Shown here in pieces: positions 8,826-17,166 of a DNA stretch of 39,472 nt. The notes beneath the pieces were generated by a model, which worked only from the letters and a program-made list of their open reading frames with translations, was not told the DNA's origin and did not search any database. Position numbers and translations under genes: made by a program. Positions within the stretch are counted from its first letter, which is position 1. Each line of letters starts with the position of its first letter. The DNA is taken from assembly GCA_029261775.1 (NCBI GenBank), contig JAJDAR010000329.1, forward strand, positions 1 to 39,472, written 5' to 3'. Source of the DNA: Deltaproteobacteria bacterium (lineage in GTDB: Bacteria; Myxococcota_A; UBA9160; UBA6930).

Positions 8826-10138
8826 CGGGTGCGTGCGGCGAGCCCCGGGCCCGCAGCTTCGTCTCCGCGGCGGACGCTCACGAGGCCGTGCTGACCGAAG
8901 CGCATGATGTGTGGTCGGCCGAGACCCAGCTTGCGGAAGTCGAGTTCGAAGGTCGGGGTGAGCTGCTTGCCGTCCCAGGTGAAGGCCTTCAGGAACTGCT
9001 CGTCCTCCCCACCGTGTCCGTCCCACTGGCCCAGCAGGCTGCTCGTGAAGTAGATCCGCTTGCCGTCCCACGACTGCGAGACCATGTTGACCTGGCTGCC
9101 GATCTTCCGCTCGTAGATCTGCTTGGGCGCACGGGGGTCGGTCACGTCGAACACGCGCACCATGCCGTCCAGGAAGGTGTCCACGAAGAGCGTCGTGTCG
9201 TCGGCCGAGAGGCTGATGTCGACGGGCAGCGGAACCTTGGCGGGGTCTCCGATGTCCGCCAGCTCGACCGCCTCGAAGCGGCCGTCGTCCTTGCGGAAGA
9301 CGCCCCACAGCTTGGAGGTCAGCGCGGCCGACGTGAAGGCCCAGGTGTGGGTCGGGTCGAGGGCCCAGCGGATCTCGAGGGGGGCCCCGGGGATCTTCAG
9401 CGTCTGGAGCGGCTTCCGGGCGTGGAAGTCCCAGACGACCACCGTGTCCCCGAAGTTCTTCATGGCCTCCGCATCGCCGAGCAGGTCGCCGAGCTTGCGC
9501 ATGTAGTTCTGGTGGCCGGTGAACGACGACGTGAGCATCCGATTCAGGTGCGCGTTGACCCGCGCGTCGTATCCGTACTCCGCGCCTTTCGGCATCCAGA
9601 TCGTGCGCACGAACTGGCCGGCGTTGGTGTACTCGACCAGCGCCGTCTTCCCGCCGTGGTCCTTGCCGTTCGAGAGCGCGCTGATCAGCATGCGTCCGGG
9701 GATCGCGTAGAAGCCGTGGGGACCCACGACGCCTCCGGTCTGCTCCTCGAAGTCGGTGATGGTGTTGACCAGCGCGGGCTGGGCCGGGTTCGTGGCGATG
9801 TCGAACACGTCGATCCGCGAGTCATCGAGCCCGCCGGCCCACAGGAAGCGGCGATCGTCGCTCAGCCCCGCATGGTGCGCTTCGTGCCGCCCCCCGACCG
9901 AGACGGAGGCGACCACCTTCCCGTAGTCGTCGCGCTCGGGGTTCGCGCCGACCGTGACCAGCTTGTCGGATCCGTCTCCGAGCCCCTCGATGCCGAGGGT
10001 CCAGACGTAGACGTAGTCCTCCTGGCCGACCAGCTTCGGCAGGTAGGGCGACTGGCAGGTCTCGTCGGCGTGCGCAGTGGCGCCGGCCAGGCTGAAGACG
10101 ATGGCGAGAGCCGCCGTGGCGAGAGGTCGAGTGGCCAT
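8822..10138 (-). CDS. SBP56-family protein (selenium-binding protein / methanethiol oxidase-like), exported
   Basis: 438 aa; signal peptide MATRPLATAALAIVFSLAGATAHA; GRHEAHHAGLSDDRRFLWAGGLDDSRIDVFDI, GPHGFYAIPGRMLISALSN, VNMVSQSWDGKRIYFTSSLL. Confidence 0.88.
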   Translation of the reverse strand: MATRPLATAALAIVFSLAGATAHADETCQSPYLPKLVGQEDYVYVWTLGIEGLGDGSDKLVTVGANPERDDYGKVVASVSVGGRHEAHHAGLSDDRRFLWAGGLDDSRIDVFDIATNPAQPALVNTITDFEEQTGGVVGPHGFYAIPGRMLISALSNGKDHGGKTALVEYTNAGQFVRTIWMPKGAEYGYDARVNAHLNRMLTSSFTGHQNYMRKLGDLLGDAEAMKNFGDTVVVWDFHARKPLQTLKIPGAPLEIRWALDPTHTWAFTSAALTSKLWGVFRKDDGRFEAVELADIGDPAKVPLPVDISLSADDTTLFVDTFLDGMVRVFDVTDPRAPKQIYERKIGSQVNMVSQSWDGKRIYFTSSLLGQWDGHGGEDEQFLKAFTWDGKQLTPTFELDFRKLGLGRPHIMRFGQHGLVSVRRGDEAAGPGLAARTR

Positions 10139-10168
10139 GAGGAACCCTCCCTTGGGTGGGCGACGAGG

Positions 10169-11041
10169 CTACCTCACGGCCAGCAACTGCTCGACCAGTT
10201 CGACGAGACCGTCTTCGTCGTGCCGACCGGCCACCCGGTCGGCCACCGCGAGCAGCTCGGGATGACCGTTGGCCATGGCCACTCCCAGGCCCGCGCGAGT
10301 CACCATGCTCACGTCGTTGCGCTCGTCGCCCACGGCGCAGACCTCCTCGGGGCGGAACCCGCGCCGGGCCAGCACGACCTCGAGACCCGTCCACTTGCAC
10401 GTGCCGGCCGGTCTCACCTCCAGGAAGGCCCCGCCGCCGCTGGAGCTCTCGGGAGGCAGGTCGAGGAGCTGGATCTCGAAGCGACCGGGGTAGCGTGCGC
10501 GCACCCGATCGGCGACGGCGAGCAGGTCCCCGACGGGGCCGAAGCCACACAGCTCGATCACGTCGCTGCGCCGCTCGCTCGCCAGATCGCGCCGCCACTC
10601 GCAGTGCTCCCGGTTGCGCTCCGCGTAGCGGCCGGTGGGACCGTTCCATGGGAGTGCCCCGTCGATCACGAAGTCGGGACCGTCGTCGTGATGCCCATCG
10701 CGCTGCCCGACGGCCGTCTGACCCGACGCGCGGTAGAGCGCCGCCACGTCCGCGAACTCTTCGGGCGAGAGGGCCCGGCAGTGGAGTCGGCTTCCGTCCG
10801 CCTCGCGGACGAGGGCGCCCCCGAGGCTGACGGTCGCGACGGGCAGTCCGAGGTTCTCGACCACACGTGCCGTCGTGCGGAAGCGCCGACCCGTCGCGAT
10901 CACCACTTCGAGACCCTGCCCGTGGGCGCGGTGGAGGGCGGATCGCGTGGCCGACGAGACCTCGTCGCCCCGGCAGGCCAGGGTGCCGTCGATGTCGAGG
11001 GCCAGCACCCGGATCGGTGTGGGATCGGGAACGCCGCTCAC
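10169..11041 (-). CDS. Cof-type HAD-superfamily phosphatase
   Basis: VLALDIDGTLACRGDEVS, VIATGRRF, VCAVGDERNDVSMVTRAGLGVAMANG; GTG at 11041 overlaps the pabB stop. Confidence 0.88.
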   Translation of the reverse strand: MSGVPDPTPIRVLALDIDGTLACRGDEVSSATRSALHRAHGQGLEVVIATGRRFRTTARVVENLGLPVATVSLGGALVREADGSRLHCRALSPEEFADVAALYRASGQTAVGQRDGHHDDGPDFVIDGALPWNGPTGRYAERNREHCEWRRDLASERRSDVIELCGFGPVGDLLAVADRVRARYPGRFEIQLLDLPPESSSGGGAFLEVRPAGTCKWTGLEVVLARRGFRPEEVCAVGDERNDVSMVTRAGLGVAMANGHPELLAVADRVAGRHDEDGLVELVEQLLAVR

Positions 11042-12543
11042 ACCAGCGCCTCGAGCAGAAGGCGCAGCTTGTCCTCTCCCTCGCTCCACTCTTCGTCCGC
11101 GTCGGAGTCGGCGACGATCCCGCCACCGGTGTGGAAAGCGATCTGCCCTCCCCCGACGAAGGCGGTCCGGATCACCACCGAGAGGTCACAGCCTCCGGCC
11201 AGGTCGAGATAGCCGAGCGCGCCCGCGTAGAGACCACGCGGGGACGGCTCCAGCCGGTCGAGCAGCTCCATCGCCGCCAGTTTCGGCGCTCCGGTCATCG
11301 AACCGGGCGGGAACGCGGCGGCCACGGCGTCGAGCGCATCGCGACCCGGAGCCAGACGCCCACGGATCGTCGACACCATCTGGAAGACGCTCGCGTAGTC
11401 CTCGATCGCCATCAGCTCCGGCACGTGCACGCTGCCCAGCTCGCAGACCCGACCCAGGTCGTTGCGGACGAGATCGACGATCATCAGGTTCTCGGCGCGA
11501 TCCTTCTCGGAAGCGGCCAGCTCGGCGCGAAGACGTCGATCCTCCTCGGGGGTCGCGCCGCGCGGCCGCGTCCCCTTGATCGGTCGGCTCTCCACCCAGC
11601 CGTCCGCCGACACGCGCAGGAAGCGCTCCGGCGAGCTGCCGAGCACCGTCGTGTCGGGGAGCTCGAGGTAGGCGCCGAAGGGAGCGGGATTGGCCCGGCG
11701 CAACCGCCGATAGAGGGCCCAGGCATCCTCGTCGCTGCGATGCACGCGGCGGCGCGTGAGGCAGGCCTGGTAGACGTCGCCTGCGCGGATGCGCTCCTTC
11801 ACCTCCGCCACGTCCTTGGCGTGGTCGGCCGGCTCGCGGGTCTCGAGCATCGGCGCGCGCCGGCGAAGCGCGTCCGGCGCACCCGTCTCCCCAGGCGGTC
11901 GACGCAGGAGCTCGTCCGCCGCTCGCCGGGCGGCCGCCTCTGCGGCCTCGGGCGTGCTCGCGAAGCCGCTCGCCACTGCGTAGACCCGTCCCTCCAGGTG
12001 GTCCCGGACCCAGAGGCGATCGACGAAGAGCGCCGTCAGGTCCGGCAGCGGGGTCGCACTCCGCTGCCGCAGGCGCACCCGGTCGAGCTGCCGCGCCGCC
12101 TCGTAGCCGAGCGCCAGCACCACGCCCCCCGTGAAGGGAAGATCGAGGGGGCGCCGCGGAGCAGCGTCGACGGGGCGCCGCGCAGCAGGGGCCAGGAGCC
12201 GACGCAGGATCGGCAGCGAGGGGCCACTCAGCCCATGCCGACCAGCCACCGGCAGGTCGGGTCGCACCTCCCGCTTCACGAGCAGCTCGTTGCGGTCCCC
12301 GTAGCCGCGCAGGATCGCGTAGGGCTCCGCGCCCGCGAACGAGAAGCGGCCGAGGGGCAGACCCTCCTGGGCGCTGTCCAGCCAGAATCGTCCATCGCGC
12401 GGCAGGCCGGCCACGCGGGCCTCGAACGAGCCACTTGCCGCCAGCGGCCGCGCGACGATCGCCGTGTGCACGCCCGCGGCCTCGCCGCGGGAGCGATCGG
12501 GCGCGGCCGTGTCGACCGACTGCGGGCTCTCGAGCGCGGACAC
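11038..12543 (-). CDS. pabB: Aminodeoxychorismate synthase component I-like chorismate-binding enzyme
   Basis: 501 aa; SRPIKGTRPRG (PIKGT), EKDRAENLMIVDLVRNDLGRVC, FPPGSMTGAPKLAAMELLDRLEPSPRGLYAGALGY, IRTAFV..GQIAFHTGGGIVADSD. Confidence 0.88.
   Translation of the reverse strand: MSALESPQSVDTAAPDRSRGEAAGVHTAIVARPLAASGSFEARVAGLPRDGRFWLDSAQEGLPLGRFSFAGAEPYAILRGYGDRNELLVKREVRPDLPVAGRHGLSGPSLPILRRLLAPAARRPVDAAPRRPLDLPFTGGVVLALGYEAARQLDRVRLRQRSATPLPDLTALFVDRLWVRDHLEGRVYAVASGFASTPEAAEAAARRAADELLRRPPGETGAPDALRRRAPMLETREPADHAKDVAEVKERIRAGDVYQACLTRRRVHRSDEDAWALYRRLRRANPAPFGAYLELPDTTVLGSSPERFLRVSADGWVESRPIKGTRPRGATPEEDRRLRAELAASEKDRAENLMIVDLVRNDLGRVCELGSVHVPELMAIEDYASVFQMVSTIRGRLAPGRDALDAVAAAFPPGSMTGAPKLAAMELLDRLEPSPRGLYAGALGYLDLAGGCDLSVVIRTAFVGGGQIAFHTGGGIVADSDADEEWSEGEDKLRLLLEALV
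12141..12188. repeat. Imperfect 24-bp tandem duplication inside pabB
   Basis: gatcgagggggcgccgcggagcag / cgtcgacggggcgccgcgcagcag. Confidence 0.7.
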
Positions 12544-12645
12544 GCGGGACTCCCGGGCGCGGGATGCGCGAGGCTAACGAAGCCCCGGAGGCCGCGATAG
12601 ACTCGCCCGCTCCCTCGAGACCGCCCGCCCCCGGAGACCCTCACC

Positions 12646-13653
12646 ATGCCCTCGTTTCCCGACTTCCCCGAGGCGGAACGCCTCGAGCTCCCCGCGGCGA
12701 GCCCGACGGGCGGTGGCCTGACGATGTCGGTGCACGATGCGGGGGAGGGTCCCGCGGTCGTGCTCTGTCACGGATTTCCCGAGCTCGCCTACAGCTGGCG
12801 CCACCAGTTCGGGCCCCTCGTGCGCGCGGGGTTCAGGGTGATCGCGCCCGACCAGCGAGGCTACGGAGGCACCGATCGACCCGACGGAGTCGAGAAGTAC
12901 GACATCCAGCACCTGACCGGGGACCTCGTCGCCCTGCTCGACGCGAAGGGCATCGACCGGGCTGTTTTCTGCGGCCACGACTGGGGCGGATTCGTCGTCT
13001 GGGCGATGCCGATCCTGCACCCGGAGCGGACCGCCGGGGTGATCGGCGTCAACACGCCCTACACCCCCCGCTCGCCGCAGCCTCCCACGTCCATGATGCG
13101 CCTGCTCGTCGGCGGACGCGACGAGCGCATGTACATCCTGTGGTTCCAGCAGCCGGGGGTCGCGGAAGCGGCCCTCGACCCCCAGCCGGACCGCGTCTTC
13201 GACGTGCTGCTGAGCCGCGCCGAAGATCCGGCGATCTCCGCCGTGCGGATGATCGGCGAGGACGGCCAGCTCGACATGAACCCGTTCCGCCGGCTCGACG
13301 AGATCGAGCCGGGTACCCCGCTCCTGCCTCCGGACGAGTCGGAGGTCTTCAAACGCACCTTTGCACGGACCGGCTTCGGCGGCGGGATCGACTGGTACCG
13401 CAACTTCGATCGCAACTGGGAGACTGCGCCGGGGATCGGGCAGGAGAAGATCCCGGTCCCGTCGCTGATGGTGACGGCCGCCTGGGACGCGGCGTTGCGG
13501 CCGGAGCTGGCCGCCGGCATGCCGGCCCTCGTGCCCGATCTCGAGTTGCACGAGATCCCCGAGTGCGGCCACTGGACCCAGCAGGAGAAGCCCGAGGAGC
13601 TGAACCGCCTTCTCGTCGATTGGCTGACCCGACGCTTCGGAAGCCAGGGCTGA
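12646..13653 (+). CDS. Alpha/beta-fold hydrolase, epoxide hydrolase-like
   Basis: VVLCHGFPELAYSWRHQ, APDQRGYGGTDRP, FCGHDWGGFVVW, terminal CGHWTQQEKPEELNRLLVDWL. Confidence 0.9.
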   Translation: MPSFPDFPEAERLELPAASPTGGGLTMSVHDAGEGPAVVLCHGFPELAYSWRHQFGPLVRAGFRVIAPDQRGYGGTDRPDGVEKYDIQHLTGDLVALLDAKGIDRAVFCGHDWGGFVVWAMPILHPERTAGVIGVNTPYTPRSPQPPTSMMRLLVGGRDERMYILWFQQPGVAEAALDPQPDRVFDVLLSRAEDPAISAVRMIGEDGQLDMNPFRRLDEIEPGTPLLPPDESEVFKRTFARTGFGGGIDWYRNFDRNWETAPGIGQEKIPVPSLMVTAAWDAALRPELAAGMPALVPDLELHEIPECGHWTQQEKPEELNRLLVDWLTRRFGSQG

Positions 13654-13660
13654 GCGGAGC

Positions 13661-14512
13661 GTGCGCAAGGTCTGCATCTACCACGCCGGCTGCCCGGACG
13701 GCTTCGGCTCGGCGTGGGCCGCCTGGCGGGCCTGGGGCGACGAGGCCAGCTACGTCGCGCGCGGCCACGACGATCCGCTGCGTCCCGAGCAATACGAGGA
13801 CGCGTGGGTGGTCTTCGCGGACATCGCCCCGCCGCTCGTCGAGGCGCGACCGCTTGCGGATCGCGTCGGACACCTGGTCGTGCTCGATCATCACGTGTCC
13901 GCCCTGAACCAGTTCGAGGAGGACCCGCGACTGCTCGCCGACCTTCGCGGCTCGGGCCACGAGGTGCGCTTCGACCTGGGCCACTCCGGTGCGGTGCTCA
14001 CCTGGCAGCACTTCCACCCCGAAGAGACCCTGCCCCCGCTGCTGGCCTACGTCCAGGATCAGGACCTGTGGAACTGGGCCCTCCCCGACTCCCGCGAGGT
14101 GAATGCCGCGATCGGCTCCTACGAGCGGAGCTTCGAAGCCTGGGAGGCGATGGCGACGCGGCCGATCGAGGAGCTGGTCGCGGAGGGCCGTTCGCTGGTG
14201 CGGGCCCAGCGCATCGAGGTGGAGCGCTCGCTCCATGGCGCACACCCGGTGAGCCTCGGCAGCCTGCGCGTCGAGGCCGTCAACGCCCGCGAGCACCGCG
14301 CCCTGATCGGGCACGAGCTGGCCGAGCGCGCGCGCTTCGGCTCCCCCTGTGGGGTGGTGTACCGCATGACGGGAACGAGGGTCGACGTCTCGGTCTACTC
14401 GATCGGCGACTTCGACGTGGCGGAGATCGCCGGGCGTTTCGGCGGGGGAGGACACCGCAACGCCGCGGGATTCTCCGTCCAGCTCGAGGCGTGGCTCGCG
14501 AAGTTCGTCTGA
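13661..14512 (+). CDS. DHH-family phosphoesterase
   Basis: GTG start; HAGCPDGFGSAWAAW, VLDHHVSA, C-terminal RFGGGGHRNAAGF (DHHA1). Confidence 0.85.
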   Translation: MRKVCIYHAGCPDGFGSAWAAWRAWGDEASYVARGHDDPLRPEQYEDAWVVFADIAPPLVEARPLADRVGHLVVLDHHVSALNQFEEDPRLLADLRGSGHEVRFDLGHSGAVLTWQHFHPEETLPPLLAYVQDQDLWNWALPDSREVNAAIGSYERSFEAWEAMATRPIEELVAEGRSLVRAQRIEVERSLHGAHPVSLGSLRVEAVNAREHRALIGHELAERARFGSPCGVVYRMTGTRVDVSVYSIGDFDVAEIAGRFGGGGHRNAAGFSVQLEAWLAKFV

Positions 14513-14529
14513 GGACGGACGGAAGCGGC

Positions 14530-15678
14530 CTAGCCCAGGTCGTAGATCCGCCGCACGTTCTCGCCCAGCACCTTCGCCCGGGTCTCCTCACCCAGCGGCT
14601 CGACGAAGCGCTCCAAGGCGTGAGCCCAGGTGCCCGGATGATCCGGATGCGGGTAGTCGGTCGCCCACATGAAGAGGTCCGACCCGACGTGGTCGATCAT
14701 GTGGGGCGCGGCCGTCTCGTCCGGGTCGCCGGAGATGAAGCATTGGCGCTTGAAGTAGTGGCTCGGCGTCTCGCGCAGCGGAATCGCCGCGCGCGCGCTG
14801 GTGTCGAAGATCGCATCCATGCGATCGAGGAAGGCCCCGACCCACCCCGAGCCCGACTCGAGCACGCCGAGCCGCAGATCGGGAAAGCGGTCCAGGGTGC
14901 CGAGGGCGAAGAACGAGAGCAGGGCCTGCTGCATGCCCTGCCGCAGCATGACGTTGTAGAAGAACGGGGATTCGCGGCGCAGCCCCTCGAAGCGGACCGG
15001 GACGGCCCAGTCGGGCTCGAAGGTCGGGTGCAACGCGAGCGGCACCCCGAGCTCGCTGGCCTTGCGGAAGAGGGCATCGTGGTCGGCGTGGCCGTGGGGC
15101 TTCTTCGTGTGCGTGAAGGGACAGACGAAGCCGCCCTTGCAGCCGTCGCGCACGGCGCGCTCGAGCTCGGCCGCAGAGCCCTCCGGGTCGAGCAGGGTCA
15201 GGTGCGCGATCGGCACGAGGCGTCCGCCGCTGCCGCGGCAGAACTCGGCGATCCAGCGGTTGTAGGCGCGCGCATAGGCGAGGCTGATCTCGGGATCGGT
15301 GACCTCGCACTCCCAGAGCAAACCGATGGTGGGATAGAGCACGGTCTTCTCCAGGTTCTCCTGGTCGAGCAGCGCGATCCGCTCCTTCGGATCCATCGCG
15401 CCGAAGGGGACGTGGTCCATGTAGCGGCGATCGGGCCCCGGCCGCGCCTCGAGATCCCCCATGGCGCCCATCAGGCCGAGCGATCCCTGGTTCGTCCGCT
15501 TCGACGGCCGGCCGTCGAGCTCGAGGTACTCGAGGCCGTGCTCGTCCACCTGGATGCGCATCGCGCGATCGCGGTAGCGCGACTCGAGGTGGTCCTCCCA
15601 GAGAGTGGCGGGCTCCAGGACGTGACCGTCTGCGTCGATGGTGCGGTCGTAGGGGAAGCGAACGATCTCGTAGGGCAT
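14530..15678 (-). CDS. Amidohydrolase 2 family (ACMSD-like) metal-dependent hydrolase
   Basis: TIDADGHVLEPATLWEDHL, VPLALHPTFE, LGVLESGSGWVGAFLDRMD, FMWATDYPHPDHPGTW. Confidence 0.87.
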   Translation of the reverse strand: MPYEIVRFPYDRTIDADGHVLEPATLWEDHLESRYRDRAMRIQVDEHGLEYLELDGRPSKRTNQGSLGLMGAMGDLEARPGPDRRYMDHVPFGAMDPKERIALLDQENLEKTVLYPTIGLLWECEVTDPEISLAYARAYNRWIAEFCRGSGGRLVPIAHLTLLDPEGSAAELERAVRDGCKGGFVCPFTHTKKPHGHADHDALFRKASELGVPLALHPTFEPDWAVPVRFEGLRRESPFFYNVMLRQGMQQALLSFFALGTLDRFPDLRLGVLESGSGWVGAFLDRMDAIFDTSARAAIPLRETPSHYFKRQCFISGDPDETAAPHMIDHVGSDLFMWATDYPHPDHPGTWAHALERFVEPLGEETRAKVLGENVRRIYDLG

Positions 15679-15762
15679 GGGGCCTCGCGATCACCAGGGG
15701 GACGCCCCAACGGTACCACCGCGACAGGGCCTCCTGCTGACCGGTCCCCCACCCGCCGCCGA

Positions 15763-16206
15763 CTACGTCGTGGCGAGGAGCCAGAGGGAGACGGCGACGG
15801 TGTAGGCCGTCAGGGCGACCGCCAGGATCGTGGCGAAGGACGGTTGTGCGTCGGTCGCGGGGGTGGCCAGGCGGCACTCGCGGTGGAGGCGGGAGGCTTC
15901 GAAGACGGCGCCGACGGCACAGTCGTCGGGGATGCCGGCCACACGCAGCTCGGAACGGATCTGCTGCAGGTCCCGGCCGAGGTCGAAGCTCTCGAGGGCG
16001 TACAGGAGGGTGGCGGTACCGTCGGCATCCTCGGCGCGCAGACCCTGGTCGCACAGGGTCCGTGCCATGCGCCGCACGCCCACGCGACGGGCCATCGGGT
16101 GGCGCAACACCAGATCGGCCGAGAGCGCGCTGGCCGCCGCTTCGGCCACACCGTGACGGCCGAGCAGCTGCTCGAGCAGCTCCGGACGCGAGCGGTGCTT
16201 CTCCAT
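15763..16206 (-). CDS. Conserved-looking hypothetical protein with C-terminal TM helix
   Basis: ATG at 16206 (MEKHRSRPELLEQLLGRHGV...) to 15763; C-terminal FATILAVALTAYTVAVSLWLLATT hydrophobic segment. Confidence 0.6.
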   Translation of the reverse strand: MEKHRSRPELLEQLLGRHGVAEAAASALSADLVLRHPMARRVGVRRMARTLCDQGLRAEDADGTATLLYALESFDLGRDLQQIRSELRVAGIPDDCAVGAVFEASRLHRECRLATPATDAQPSFATILAVALTAYTVAVSLWLLATT

Positions 16207-16288
16207 GCCCGGTGGATCGGCAGGAAGCCGGACCCGCTTGACCCAGGTGCGCGGTAGGCAGGGGAGCGCGAGACGACCCGCGTGGGCC

Positions 16289-16579
16289 CTAGTCAGCACC
16301 CTGCAGGTCGTGCCATTGGGCCGGGGTGAGGGTGCGCAGTGCCAGGGCGTGGATCGCGCCCTTCATCTCGTCGGCGAGCGCGCCGTAGACGAGCCGCTGC
16401 GCCTGCACCCGGTTCAAGCCTGCGAAGCGCTCGGAGACCACGATCGCCCGGAAGTGCCCACCCCCCTCCCGGGCGCCAGCATGCCCGGCGTGCAGGTGAC
16501 TCTCGTCCTCGACCTCCACGTGCACCGCGTCGAGGCGCTCGCGGATCGCCGTGGCCAGGAGATCACTCCGCTCGCTCAT
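16289..16579 (-). CDS. BolA family protein
   Basis: 96 aa; HVEVEDESHLHAGHAGAREGGGHFRAIVVSERFAGLNRVQAQRLVYGALADEMKGAIHALALRTLTPAQW. Confidence 0.92.
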   Translation of the reverse strand: MSERSDLLATAIRERLDAVHVEVEDESHLHAGHAGAREGGGHFRAIVVSERFAGLNRVQAQRLVYGALADEMKGAIHALALRTLTPAQWHDLQGAD

Positions 16580-16758
16580 CGGGGACCTCCTCGCAGACCG
16601 CTGACCGTCTCCCGGGGCGGGGAGAGTCGCAATGATCCGCGAGCAGGCCTCGGAGGTCAAGCCCGGAGCACCCCGAAACCTCTTTGTTCCCGAGGGTTTG
16701 GACCGGCGTGAAGATTCGGCGGCAGCGGGACGTCGAAGGGTGATAGGAGGACTCGAAC

Positions 16759-17136
16759 ATGAGCCGACCCACCCTGACCCGACGCATCCTTCGAGGCGGC
16801 CTGGCCGCCACCTGCTCCCTGGGCCTGCTGCTCGCCGCGACTGCGGCCAGTGCCGGCCACGGCGATCGCGGTGACCGCAACCAGCGCCGCTATCGCGTGT
16901 ACGACCACGGGGATCACTGCAACAGCCGCTACGAGCGCCGCCAGCACCGGGGGCACGGTCACCATCGCGACCGCTACGAGGCGCGCCGCGACAGCTACAC
17001 GTGCGGCCCCTGCAACCACCGCTTCGATTCCCGACGCAAGTTCCACCGCCACCTGACGAGCCACCACCACGTCCCGCTCTTCGCCCTGCCCTTCGTGATC
17101 GTGAAGAGCACCCTCGGCTGGATCTTCCACGGCTGA
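16759..17136 (+). CDS. Small exported His/Arg-rich protein containing a classical C2H2 zinc finger
   Basis: TAGGAGG Shine-Dalgarno; signal peptide ending ATAASA; YTCGPCNHRFDSRRKFHRHLTSHHH fits C-x2-C-x12-H-x3-H. Confidence 0.75.
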   Translation: MSRPTLTRRILRGGLAATCSLGLLLAATAASAGHGDRGDRNQRRYRVYDHGDHCNSRYERRQHRGHGHHRDRYEARRDSYTCGPCNHRFDSRRKFHRHLTSHHHVPLFALPFVIVKSTLGWIFHG

Positions 17137-17139
17137 GGC

Positions 17140-17163
17140 GAGCGTGCCGATCGATCGGCGCTC
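17140..17163. terminator. Hairpin between convergent genes
   Basis: GAGCG-tg-CCGATCGATCGG-CGCTC, between stops at 17136 (+) and 17167 (-); no U-tract. Confidence 0.35.
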
Positions 17164-17166
17164 AGG

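Noticed and set aside
8888-11212. 774-aa plus-strand ORF antisense to SBP56 and HAD genes
   Set aside because: Antisense artefact; sense genes have clear family motifs and signal peptide
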